Source: a bacterium (GTDB lineage Bacteria; SAR324; XYD2-FULL-50-16). Taken from it: a DNA stretch of 64,000 bases. Both the position numbers and the translations under genes were made by a program. Positions 1 to 8,435 of the stretch are shown one piece after another. Position 1 is the stretch's first letter. Each line of letters begins with the position of its first letter. The stretch lies in the NCBI GenBank assembly GCA_018829445.1, contig JAHJTV010000010.1, positions 1 through 64,000 on the forward strand, written 5' to 3'. The notes under the pieces were generated by a model. It saw only the letters and a list, made by a program, of their open reading frames with translations. It searched no databases and was not told the origin of the DNA.

Positions 1-1
1 A

Positions 2-331
2 ACATGCAGCGCACTAACGGCGCGTGCCATACAACGTTCTTCACCGGATACGGTTTTGTCACGAAGCACTGAAGCACATAATCAGGATAAAGTGAGTATG
101 GGACTACACGCAGCTCAAAACGCGGCGGAGATCGTCACATTGACACAACAAGTATTGGCCACTCTGTTGGTTGCACTTTCCAATGCAGCAACTCTTCGTG
201 ATGAGGATTTACTATCATCAAGCGGAAAAGAACTTCTGCAGCAAATCAGGAGCATTTCACCCATTCTGCAGCAGGACCGCAGATTGGATCTCGACCTTGA
301 AAAGCTAACCCACGCTATCCTTTCGTTCTAA
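2..331 (+). CDS. Aromatic amino acid ammonia-lyase (HAL/PAL family), C-terminal part
   Basis: The reading frame is open from the first complete codon of the window, so this is the 3' end of a longer gene cut by the window edge. The visible peptide contains SRSTEAHNQDKVSMG followed by a run of helices, which matches the C-terminal helical region of histidine/phenylalanine ammonia-lyases. These MIO-dependent enzymes deaminate an aromatic amino acid to the corresponding acrylate, for example histidine to urocanate. The MIO-forming Ala-Ser-Gly and the specificity residues lie outside the window, so substrate cannot be assigned. An internal TTG at 56 gives an apparent start, but the homology continues upstream of it. 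Confidence 0.7.
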   Translation, partial: TCSALTARAIQRSSPDTVLSRSTEAHNQDKVSMGLHAAQNAAEIVTLTQQVLATLLVALSNAATLRDEDLLSSSGKELLQQIRSISPILQQDRRLDLDLEKLTHAILSF

Positions 332-1086
332 CGGCGCTTGCCTGTATGGAAACAATATTATTTTCCTTGTGAAGTTTGAACAAACATGGTCTCGCAAGCT
401 ATTTTCGGACAAACTTCCATCGAATATAAAACTAGCTAATGATCTGTAAAGATAAATTGAAATTTTTCCAAATTGGAAAACTATTTAGTCCAAATGACTA
501 CCAACCATTCCCGCCAGTTCCCGGTTTTACTGGCTTTTAATCTCCTCCACCACCTATTTTCAAGCATATCAACCGTTGTATCTGCTGCTTTATCCTGTAA
601 AATCAGTTATTACAAAACTCTTCCTAAGATTTGCTGCTCTTTTTCCAACTTCCCGTTGTTTACTTCGATTTCATTCTATTACGCTGCAGTTGGTCCAGTT
701 TAGTCTAAATTTGGACTCAGAATTGGACAAGGCTTTTTCAAGTACGATTCCGATAGATGATTTCAAGCTGGTCGTTATTTAATCGACCAAGTTTTTCTGC
801 CATCTTGAATAAGGCAAGTTGCTATTCAACGGTGAAAGACGATGAATAGAGACAAAAATACTTTGCAATGAAGATCAATTTGTTGATAAAGGAGAACATA
901 TGTTTTTTTTCATGATGATCTTGTCAGTTAGACCTTCCGAAAAACTGTTCTTCGAGTAATGCCGAAGTTTGTTCAAATCCCGTCAACTATGGCTTCTTCT
1001 TGAAGGCTTATCCTGTGATTCTTGCCATTTACTCCAAATTCAACTTGAGATCTGAAACTCAAACCCAAGATTGAGCTTCGTTTTCA
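332..1086. other. Intergenic region, no clear gene
   Basis: About 750 AT-rich bases lie between the ammonia-lyase fragment and the end of the sugar operon. Short open frames here are low-complexity and match nothing I recognise. One 19-codon frame (900-959) has a good GGAG ribosome-binding site and ends in PSEKLFFE; a related tail recurs near 14.55 kb. Confidence 0.5.
900..959 (+). other. Possible 19-residue micro-ORF sharing a tail with 14.5 kb
   Basis: The ATG follows AAGGAGAAC at good spacing. The peptide begins MFFFMMILSV and ends RPSEKLFFE before TAA. A frame at 14512-14576 ends in AKPSENLFFE before TAA, and several differences between the two DNA copies are synonymous (GAA/GAG, TTC/TTT). 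This could be a translated micro-peptide or leader, or the shared 3' remnant of a mobile gene. Function is unknown. Confidence 0.25.
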
Positions 1087-1353
1087 TCAAAATTTATGAT
1101 CGATACCTTGACACACGAAAACCAAGTTCTTATCATCTTTTCCAGGTCGACTGGCTTCTAATTCTCTCGACAAATGAATAATCCAGTCAGTCTCAGCATT
1201 AATATTGCGATACAAGGATACTTTGACAGGGTCATCGGTACGAAGGGCTGGTGAGGTTTTTACTTCTTTGAGCGGGGTGTGAAATTTAGCGCTGTCTTCC
1301 GGTGCGGCTAATGTAAGCCCGATAACTTCGATCCAGTTTTTAGTATGATTCAT
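1087..1353 (-). CDS. Small protein of unknown function at the end of the sugar operon
   Basis: This 88-residue protein is not one I recognise. It is mixed alpha/beta, with no signal peptide, membrane segment or cysteine pair. The centre reads VKVSLYRNINAETDWIIHL, which could be a beta strand plus helix of a small ferredoxin-like (ABM-type) fold; that is only an impression. It lies 99 nt downstream of kdgK on the same strand, so it may be the last gene of the operon. The sequence looks like a genuine coding region rather than a shadow, since there is no competing frame. Confidence 0.5.
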   Translation of the reverse strand: MNHTKNWIEVIGLTLAAPEDSAKFHTPLKEVKTSPALRTDDPVKVSLYRNINAETDWIIHLSRELEASRPGKDDKNLVFVCQGIDHKF

Positions 1354-1452
1354 AACGCTCTTCCAATATCATTATTTGCCAAGGAAATCACCTGCTGAAA
1401 GAAAAGCGAAAAACGTGTCAAAACAAGGACTGTTTGGGAAGGAGTTGATTTT

Positions 1453-2517
1453 TTATCGGTTAATAATACCCATTTCTCCCTTTACGAGGGTTTCTACTTC
1501 TTCTAATGTTGACATGGAAGTGTCACCCGGCGTTGTCATCACCAGTGCACCGTGGGCCTGACCATATTGCAACGCTTCTTTTATATTCTTTCCGGATAAC
1601 AAGCCGAATATCAGACCTGAGGCAAATGCATCACCGCTGCCAACTCGATCGTAAATCTCAAGATCCTTCATTTGAGGAGTTTCGATAAACTGACCGTCTT
1701 GCATGCAGACTGCTCCCCAATCGTTTCTGGAAGCACTCTTGGTAGTCCTTTGGTTTGAAACAACCAAACTAATATTTGAATAATTATCTACAGTCTCATG
1801 CATCGCATGCTCCCAGTCGGGATTTTCAGATGAGGGAAGATTATCTACCCCGATTTGTACATCCAGATACGGCTTAAACTGTTTGTTTACTTGATCACAA
1901 GCCGATTTTCCTCCTTTTGATTTCCAAAGCGACGAACGATAATTTAAATCATAGGAAATGACAGTTCCGTGTTTTTTAGCAACGCTCATGGCTTCTAAAA
2001 TAACCCGGGGTGTTGTTTCGGAAAGCCCTGCGAATATACCACCTGTGTGAAACCACCTGACTCCCTTATTTCCGAAAAGATCTTCCCAATCGATATCACC
2101 TTCTTTCAGCTGAGATACTGCTGTATTTCCCCTGTCGGACATTCCTTTTGCATTACGCAGCCCAAAGCCTCTTTCCATAAAATAGACACCGTTTCTGGCG
2201 CTACTCCCCACTCCATCAAAAGGGAACCACTGTACTAAATCTGTATCGACCTTTCCCTGCATCATTTTAGATTCAATCAATCGACCAATCTCGTTATCGA
2301 CAAGCGCGGTGACGATGCCAGCACGAAGGCCGAAGCAAGAACTGAGTCCTTTAGCCACATTGTACTCTCCACCACCTTCCCAGGTTCTAAAAGTAACTGC
2401 GTTGTGAATCCTGTCTTCCCCGGGATCAAGCCGTAACATAACCTCACCAAGTGCTACCAGGTCGTATTTACAGGATTTTTGGGATTTAATCCGAAGTGTT
2501 TTCATAGATCTTTTCAT
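1453..2517 (-). CDS. kdgK: 2-keto-3-deoxygluconate kinase (PfkB family)
   Basis: PfkB-family sugar kinase, most likely phosphorylating 2-keto-3-deoxygluconate (KDG) to KDPG in the cytoplasm. The N-terminal VALGEVMLRL strand and WEGGGEYNVAKGL segment (about residues 47-58) form the sugar-binding start of the fold. YDLNYRSSLW (189-198) is typical of KDG kinases. RVGSGDAFASG (291-301) is the PfkB signature 2 with catalytic Asp296. The length of 354 is slightly above the usual 310-340. Its 5' end overlaps the aldolase gene by 32 nt even if the second Met (residue 5) is the true start, so translation is probably coupled. The adjacent KDPG aldolase makes the KDG assignment strong. Confidence 0.85.
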   Translation of the reverse strand: MKRSMKTLRIKSQKSCKYDLVALGEVMLRLDPGEDRIHNAVTFRTWEGGGEYNVAKGLSSCFGLRAGIVTALVDNEIGRLIESKMMQGKVDTDLVQWFPFDGVGSSARNGVYFMERGFGLRNAKGMSDRGNTAVSQLKEGDIDWEDLFGNKGVRWFHTGGIFAGLSETTPRVILEAMSVAKKHGTVISYDLNYRSSLWKSKGGKSACDQVNKQFKPYLDVQIGVDNLPSSENPDWEHAMHETVDNYSNISLVVSNQRTTKSASRNDWGAVCMQDGQFIETPQMKDLEIYDRVGSGDAFASGLIFGLLSGKNIKEALQYGQAHGALVMTTPGDTSMSTLEEVETLVKGEMGIINR

Positions 2518-3133
2518 TTATCATCTGCATGGTTTGCTGACAGTTCTTTTCTATTTGGTCGTATTTTTTAGTTTCAAGGTCTTCAGGTCTGGCTAACCAG
2601 CTTCCCGAACAGCAAAAGACTTGCGGTATTGATAAATAGTCTAAAAAGTTATTTTGATTGATACCACCGGTTGGCATAAACTGGACATCCGTAAATGGAC
2701 CGCAAAAATCTTTAATTGCTTTGACACCTCCCATCGATTCAGCCGGAAAAAATTTCAGGAATTTCAAACCATACTTCATGGCTGTGATAATCTCAGAAGG
2801 GGTGGCAATTCCGGGAATATGCGGAACATCCTTCTTAATACAAAATTCAATTACTTCCGGAATCAGTCCCGGAGAGACAACAAAATGGGCACCTGCGGTT
2901 ACCGCTTCAACTGCCTGATTCAACGTAACAACAGTACCGGCACCCACCCAAAGTCCTTTTTGTGTTGCTGCAATTGAGATGGCTTCCGTCGCCAGTTGAG
3001 ACCTGTAAGCGATTTCGATACAGTTAACCCGCGAAGATAAAAAAGCTTCACAAAGCGGACCGACTTGATCCGTTTGACGGAAGGTCACCAGCGGTAATAG
3101 TTTTGTTTTCTGTAAAGCTGATATTGGAGACAC
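2486..3133 (-). CDS. eda: KDPG / KHG aldolase
   Basis: Class I aldolase that splits 2-keto-3-deoxy-6-phosphogluconate into pyruvate and glyceraldehyde-3-phosphate. At 215 residues it has the usual single TIM-barrel length. Family motifs are visible: Glu40 in the CIEIAYRS strand (proton-transfer base), GAGTV at 64-68, the Schiff-base lysine in LKFFPAES (Lys127) and the PTGGI phosphate-binding loop (154-158). It sits 21 nt after the 680-residue protein and overlaps kdgK. Together they convert KDG to central metabolites, which shows that the operon's substrate is routed through KDG. Confidence 0.9.
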   Translation of the reverse strand: MSPISALQKTKLLPLVTFRQTDQVGPLCEAFLSSRVNCIEIAYRSQLATEAISIAATQKGLWVGAGTVVTLNQAVEAVTAGAHFVVSPGLIPEVIEFCIKKDVPHIPGIATPSEIITAMKYGLKFLKFFPAESMGGVKAIKDFCGPFTDVQFMPTGGINQNNFLDYLSIPQVFCCSGSWLARPEDLETKKYDQIEKNCQQTMQMINEKIYENTSD

Positions 3134-3154
3134 TTTAGAGTTTAGAATTAGAGT

Positions 3155-5197
3155 TCAGGTTACATTTGACGATACAGTTTTCATTCTGTTTTTTAAATCC
3201 AAAATGAGGTGTTGTTCTTCAAGCTGGATTTTGACTTCATTGGCTGCAAAATCTGCCTGGCAATAAGGATTATCATATCGCGGATAGTTTTTTATCGAAA
3301 CAGCTTTGCCATTTACTTTTAAAGGGCCTTTCCAACCGAATCGGATTTTTCCACGAGAAGGAGAATGATAGATGACGCTTTCGCCTTTAAACGCCAACTG
3401 TGCCGACACAATGCTTTTAACAAAAGCATCGAAACTTTCATTGTCTTCTTTGTTACCCAATTCACAAATCCAGGTATTTTTTAATCCTTCGGTTAAAATT
3501 TCCTTGTCCTTATCTTCACCTTCGGTTTGCCACGACATTTTATTACAAGATGTCAGGGCAATATATCCCTCTCCTTTTCTACCGAATACCCAACCACTAA
3601 CTTCTTTCACCTGATCAAATTCACTTTTGGGAAACCAGGCATGAGTAAAAAACAGCTGATTGGTCATGTAGAGTCCCGGCATTTTTGATATACGATAGCT
3701 GGCAATGAGAACATTTTTATATTGTCCCACCCTGGGAAGATTGCCTGAACCAACCCAGTATCCGGCGCTGGTATTCTCTTTATGCCCGGGATGAGTCGTA
3801 AAACAAACCGCTTTGGGTCCTAATGTCGCCTGCCAGATATGCTGCTGATCGCCGCCATAACCTTTACGATAGTCTTGAGCTGAGCTTAGTAAATAATCCC
3901 TGGTTTTGTAAGTGTAAAGATTAACCTCTTCCCTTGTATTGCGAGTTAGATCCTTTTCAAGAAGTTTCGCCAGGAGTGGCAACAAACCAAGTTTTCTAAA
4001 GGATTGAATCAGCTTACGGTTTTTGGCAAAGTCCTGAAAAAACTGGTTTTGCCACCATCGAAAGTCGTCAAATAATGTCATTATCAGATTTATACAGGCC
4101 GGATGGGTGTACGCTTCCAAGCTTAAAAACGCCATTCCGCTTTCTCTGTCACTAAATGATAACCCCCATTTGGCCGCTTCTTTTACTTTGATTCCCATTC
4201 GCTGCCTGTTCTCGCTGGTCTGGTCGTCAGTGGCAATATCAAAGATCACTTTGGGCAATTGATAGTTTTCACTTAAAGCCAGGACAACGGCACCCATATT
4301 GTCCGATCCTGTAAATATCCCCGTTCCAAATAGCAACTTTTGAGTATCGATGGTTGCTTCCACCAGGGCGTTTCTTTTTTCTTCAGCATAGCTTCTGCCA
4401 TGACTGCAGCCAAAAACACCTTTCCGACTGTTCACAGCCATATCGAAAAACATTAAATCCAAAATCATCGCCGAAAGGTCAGCAATTTCGAGATCACCGC
4501 AGAAATCGACCAGGTTAAGCAGTGCTGTGATATCCTCATCGTAGTATACGTGAGAAAGCCATTCACTAAATCCGGTTTGAAAACGCATTTCAAGCCACTT
4601 TATGATACGGGGTTTGGAACGCTTCATTTTCTCTTCACCGGTTTGCCCGGAATTTGTGAAAACCTTATCAGGAAACATCTGACCGGCAAGATACGCATTG
4701 GTGGCGAACATTATCTGATGGTTTTCTGTCCAATAACACATCGAATCAATACCGGGTTCCTCCGGATGATATTTAAAGTCGAGAATAGTCTGTTCAATGT
4801 TGGTTTTAATCTGCAGATCCAACAATTCACTATCAAAAAACTGGTAAAGGATACGAACAATACCAAGCAAGACGAAGTCTGAACAATCATATCGATCATT
4901 AACATAATCCAGAACCCCTTGAAGCAGGCTTTGATGAATAGGCCCTTTGTTCATATGAAGTCGGACCAGCTCATAATAGAATCCTTTAATATGTGTTCCC
5001 GAAGGATTATTCAGACAATGGTTTAAAAAAACCATTTTTCTCTCTTCGTATGTTGGTGCAAAAGGAGAATCGGTATAGCTATCCGGAATAACAACTTTTG
5101 GATAACCCTCGGGAGGTTTGCCGACATTCTTTATTTTAAAATTATCCACCCCGGAAGTATCAAAGAATTCATGCTGAAATTTTGTTTCCTCAGTCAA
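3155..5197 (-). CDS. 680-residue protein of unknown family, candidate polysaccharide lyase or glycosidase
   Basis: I do not recognise the family with certainty. The N-terminal ~430 residues are rich in amphipathic helices with repeated aromatic patches (MCYWTENHQ at 153-161, GFSEWLSHVYYDED), as in alpha/alpha-toroid lyases and hydrolases. The C-terminal ~200 residues look beta-rich, with FTTHPGHKENTSAGYWVGSG reminiscent of the beta-sandwich part of heparinase-like lyases. There is no signal peptide, so it should act in the cytoplasm on an imported oligosaccharide. It begins 4 nt after the symporter gene and is followed by eda and kdgK, which supports a role in releasing a uronate-type sugar. 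Candidate acid/base residues such as Glu158 and His160 are guesses. Confidence 0.5.
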   Translation of the reverse strand: MTEETKFQHEFFDTSGVDNFKIKNVGKPPEGYPKVVIPDSYTDSPFAPTYEERKMVFLNHCLNNPSGTHIKGFYYELVRLHMNKGPIHQSLLQGVLDYVNDRYDCSDFVLLGIVRILYQFFDSELLDLQIKTNIEQTILDFKYHPEEPGIDSMCYWTENHQIMFATNAYLAGQMFPDKVFTNSGQTGEEKMKRSKPRIIKWLEMRFQTGFSEWLSHVYYDEDITALLNLVDFCGDLEIADLSAMILDLMFFDMAVNSRKGVFGCSHGRSYAEEKRNALVEATIDTQKLLFGTGIFTGSDNMGAVVLALSENYQLPKVIFDIATDDQTSENRQRMGIKVKEAAKWGLSFSDRESGMAFLSLEAYTHPACINLIMTLFDDFRWWQNQFFQDFAKNRKLIQSFRKLGLLPLLAKLLEKDLTRNTREEVNLYTYKTRDYLLSSAQDYRKGYGGDQQHIWQATLGPKAVCFTTHPGHKENTSAGYWVGSGNLPRVGQYKNVLIASYRISKMPGLYMTNQLFFTHAWFPKSEFDQVKEVSGWVFGRKGEGYIALTSCNKMSWQTEGEDKDKEILTEGLKNTWICELGNKEDNESFDAFVKSIVSAQLAFKGESVIYHSPSRGKIRFGWKGPLKVNGKAVSIKNYPRYDNPYCQADFAANEVKIQLEEQHLILDLKNRMKTVSSNVT

Positions 5198-5201
5198 ACT
5201 A

Positions 5202-6656
5202 TTACCTCCTTTCTAAGAAATCTTTAAGTGATTGTTCTCCGTTTTCTGAAATAGAATTCGATTCCTTTGATCTTTTTATTTCCAACACCTGCTTTAATTC
5301 ACCATGTGAAGACTTGGTCAGGCGAAAGCGAATTGCATTATAGATGCACAACAAGATAAACAAGCTGGGAATACAGACAAAAACGAAGCGAAGTATCAGA
5401 AAAAAATCCGGATTCTGCTGCTGCTGGATCATTTTGGTGACACCATCAACCGTCTCCTTAACAGGCGCTTTGTAACCGGCGATAGAAATGGCTGAAGATA
5501 TACCGAAGATGGCAACCGCTGAACTAACCTTCCTGGAAAAGGTGATAATCCCTGAATAAACACCTTCCCGTCGTTCGCCAGTGTATAGTTCATCGATATC
5601 TGGCAGATCCGGAAAGATGGAATAGATCATAATAATAATGCCACCCGTTCCCAATCCTGCCAATGCGGCAAAAATATAAATTAAAGCTTTCGGCATATCG
5701 GGAGTAATCAAAAACCCGATGAACATCACTCCCAGTAAGATAAATGTTCCCAGCAGGTAACCGGTTCTTTTATCGGTTTTTTCACTGATCTTGGCAAATA
5801 TTGGTAAAGCTATAATCTGTAGGACCAGCAAAGTCCCCAGCACATTTTCTGTTTCTGCTCCCCTTCCCAGGTAATAGGTCATAAAATAGATCATGATGGC
5901 CATCACCACGTCCATCGCCACAAAAGCGAATAGATACATGAAAAGAACATTAATAAAGGTTGGTGTCTTGAAGGGTTTGACAAAGATTTTGTAAATGTCC
6001 AGAGACGTTGTTTTTTCCTGAAACTCCTTCCTTTCTTTGGTGGTAAAAAACACTGCCAGAAAAGGCAGCGCAAAGAAAAGTCCGAAGGATATTGCCATTA
6101 CAATATAACCGAGCCTGACATCGGGAAAAGCTCTAACAACCTTCATTGGGACAACAGCGCAGATTAAAGAGGACACTGACGAGAAAAAAATCCGAAAGGA
6201 CGTTAGATTGGTTCTTTCGTCATAATCCAAGGTCAACTCTGAGGAAAGCGCATTGTAAGGCACCATAACCAGTGTAAGAACCGTGGAAAAAACCAGGTAG
6301 GCGCAAAGAACATATGCGAACCGGTGCATCTCCTTTTCGAAATCAACAGGAAACCAAAGCATAAAAAAGGAAAAGAAAATCAGTATCACCCCAGCCAGAA
6401 AATAGGGACGGCGCCTACCAAAGCGAGACTTGGTACGATCCGTAATGATGCCCATTAATGGATCACTGACGGCATCCCATGTTTTGCTGACAAAAAAGGC
6501 TGCTCCAGCCAGAGCCGGAGTGATAAGCAACACATCGGTCAAAAAATAAAGATAATAGAATCCAATAATGAGAAGAGATCCCCCTCCATAAATATCCCCG
6601 ATTCCGAATCCCAGTTTTGCTACTAAACTCAGTTTTTCATTGGTTGTTGATTGCAT
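5202..6656 (-). CDS. GPH-family sugar:cation symporter
   Basis: Twelve-helix major facilitator-type transporter of the glycoside-pentoside-hexuronide family (MelB/YicJ-like), which imports sugars or glycosides with Na+ or H+. The start LGFGIGDIYGGG and the loop DAVSDPLMGIITDRTKSRFGRRRPY after helix 2 are the family signature. At 484 residues the length is normal. The start is supported by a strong GGGGGG ribosome-binding site. It lies between the Gfo/Idh gene and the 680-residue protein. With no TonB receptor or secreted hydrolase in the operon, the imported compound is probably a small glycoside or oligosaccharide. Confidence 0.85.
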   Translation of the reverse strand: MQSTTNEKLSLVAKLGFGIGDIYGGGSLLIIGFYYLYFLTDVLLITPALAGAAFFVSKTWDAVSDPLMGIITDRTKSRFGRRRPYFLAGVILIFFSFFMLWFPVDFEKEMHRFAYVLCAYLVFSTVLTLVMVPYNALSSELTLDYDERTNLTSFRIFFSSVSSLICAVVPMKVVRAFPDVRLGYIVMAISFGLFFALPFLAVFFTTKERKEFQEKTTSLDIYKIFVKPFKTPTFINVLFMYLFAFVAMDVVMAIMIYFMTYYLGRGAETENVLGTLLVLQIIALPIFAKISEKTDKRTGYLLGTFILLGVMFIGFLITPDMPKALIYIFAALAGLGTGGIIIMIYSIFPDLPDIDELYTGERREGVYSGIITFSRKVSSAVAIFGISSAISIAGYKAPVKETVDGVTKMIQQQQNPDFFLILRFVFVCIPSLFILLCIYNAIRFRLTKSSHGELKQVLEIKRSKESNSISENGEQSLKDFLERR

Positions 6657-6704
6657 GTCCCCCCATTTTGTATTGATAAGCTGCCAGACAAAACAACTTA
6701 TGGT

Positions 6705-7745
6705 TTACAATGATCCGGTTTTTTCAATACATTCCAGATAACGTTTATCAAGTTTTTCTGTATTTCCTGATTCCGAAGCTTTATACAAAGCATCCACAGT
6801 CGCCAGGACTTCCAGGGAGTTCCAGATCGGCATTTCATAATCCATCTCCCCCGTCACCCATCTTCTAAAACCTTCCAAACTGGCTGCAATTGCGTGGATT
6901 CCCCGAACAGGCGGTTTCTCTTTTTTTATTTTCTGTCCCAGAAACTTAACCTTGGGAAAGAAGTGTCCGTTGTAAATTCCAGTGCCTTTGCTTCCATACA
7001 CTTCCATGGTGATGCACTGTTCCTCAGCCACGACCATCGAACTGCAAAGCTGGATCTGACAATCACTTTCAGTTTCAATGGTTCCCATAAACAGGTCTTC
7101 CACTTCAACATCTTTAAAAACTTTTTGTTTTTTTAATCCGGTTACTGAAACCGGACGACTATCTGCAATCCATAATGCAACATCAACAATATGACTTGCC
7201 TGGGTAATCAGAGTACCTCCGCCGGATTGATCCTTATTACCATGCCACACTGATTCACTGAAATAACTTTTTCCACGAGACCAGGGAACGTTGCAGCGGA
7301 TATAAAAAATCTCACCCAGTTCCCCTTTATGAGAAGCTTTGGCCAAAGCATAACAAGCCTTGTCGTAGCGATATTGATAGTTAATGCCGACTTTTGCGTC
7401 CTTCTGGTTTACTAAATTGCACAGTTCAAGCGCACTATCCAGTGTATTGGTAATTGGCTTCTCACAAAAAACCGGCAGATTCTTTTCCACGGCTTTCGTG
7501 ATCATGGGATAATGCAGATAATGTGGAACGGCAAGGTAAACAAAATCCAAATCACACTTGCCTAGCAGTTCATCATAATCGGTATAAACCTCCGGAATTT
7601 TGTGCTTTTTGGCAAACAGCTCCGCTTTGCTTCTATTTGTGTCCACACAAGCTACGGTTTGTATTCTTCGACTGAAACGACTGATTAGCCCGATATCATT
7701 ACCTACATCCCCACAGCCAACAATCGCAAACCTAGTTTTTTTCAT
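6705..7745 (-). CDS. Gfo/Idh/MocA-family NAD(P)-dependent oxidoreductase
   Basis: Oxidoreductase of the glucose-fructose oxidoreductase / inositol dehydrogenase family. It has an N-terminal Rossmann domain with GCGDVG (10-15), the conserved CEKPITN (94-100) carrying the catalytic Lys96, and a C-terminal alpha/beta domain with GGGTLITQASHIVDVALW, where the His/Asp pair is typical. At 346 residues it is a standard length. Such enzymes oxidise or reduce sugar hydroxyls, often at C3 of a glycoside, and commonly pair with ThuA proteins as ThuB does in trehalose catabolism. A ThuA gene lies 57 nt upstream here. Specificity cannot be read from sequence. Confidence 0.85.
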   Translation of the reverse strand: MKKTRFAIVGCGDVGNDIGLISRFSRRIQTVACVDTNRSKAELFAKKHKIPEVYTDYDELLGKCDLDFVYLAVPHYLHYPMITKAVEKNLPVFCEKPITNTLDSALELCNLVNQKDAKVGINYQYRYDKACYALAKASHKGELGEIFYIRCNVPWSRGKSYFSESVWHGNKDQSGGGTLITQASHIVDVALWIADSRPVSVTGLKKQKVFKDVEVEDLFMGTIETESDCQIQLCSSMVVAEEQCITMEVYGSKGTGIYNGHFFPKVKFLGQKIKKEKPPVRGIHAIAASLEGFRRWVTGEMDYEMPIWNSLEVLATVDALYKASESGNTEKLDKRYLECIEKTGSL

Positions 7746-7802
7746 AGATACCTATAGAGTTTTTTCTTATCACTAAAAGAATCACGTCCAGGCATAACAG
7801 GT

Positions 7803-8426
7803 TCATTTTATACCTTCCAGCCAGTCAAGCCCCTGATACATGATCGACTTAACGTTGGGGTGCTTCCAGACCGAAGCACAATGTCCCAGGGAAAAATAGA
7901 CGATTTTACCTTTACTCAACTTCCGTGTCCAAACAACCGGTTCCCTATGATCATCGGTTTCTGTTGAAAAATGAACGGTAATATCTTCGGTATACTGGTG
8001 AATATATAATTCATCCCTGGTTTCAAATCCGGTGATGTTTTGAAAGATTTCGCCCTGGTCACTTTCCGGTTCAACCTTAAAACTGGATATCCTGCCATGA
8101 TTGGTAAACCGTCCGCCAAGCAGCTTAAAATAACGATTGTTTTGTTTAAACGAAGCCGACGCAGAATGAAGTGCCAATAAACCACCCCCACTTTCAACAA
8201 AGCTTTCCAATGCCTTCAGTGCCGAATCTGAAATTTCCTTTCTGTGAAAATAAAGAACGACAACTGCAGTTTCCTTATTAGAAAGCGTCTCAAGTCTTGA
8301 AATACTGCTACTGAATTCAAAACTTTCTTGTAGACGACCTTTGAGGAGCTTTTTCAAGTTAATCCTGCATAAGAGGCTTGGATGTATCAAACCCGCTGAT
8401 ATCACCAAAATTTTCTTTTTCATCAT
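7803..8426 (-). CDS. ThuA-like protein
   Basis: ThuA (trehalose utilization) family protein, a glutamine-amidotransferase-like fold implicated in 3-keto-glycoside metabolism together with Gfo/Idh dehydrogenases. Visible features are the first strand and Rossmann-like start (ILVISAGLIHPS), a FVESGGGLLALHSASASF turn, GRFTNHG, and the C-terminal VVWTRKLSKGKIVYFSLGHCASVW, which is diagnostic. At 207 residues it is near the short end of the family and has no signal peptide. The first residues (MMKKK) leave either Met as start. It is 9 nt downstream of the flavoprotein gene. Confidence 0.8.
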   Translation of the reverse strand: MMKKKILVISAGLIHPSLLCRINLKKLLKGRLQESFEFSSSISRLETLSNKETAVVVLYFHRKEISDSALKALESFVESGGGLLALHSASASFKQNNRYFKLLGGRFTNHGRISSFKVEPESDQGEIFQNITGFETRDELYIHQYTEDITVHFSTETDDHREPVVWTRKLSKGKIVYFSLGHCASVWKHPNVKSIMYQGLDWLEGIK

Positions 8427-8435
8427 CGCTTGTGA

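Noticed and set aside
473..782. Two overlapping 68-76 codon frames after the ammonia-lyase fragment
   Set aside because: Low complexity, no ribosome-binding site and no family pattern; they overlap each other in different frames.
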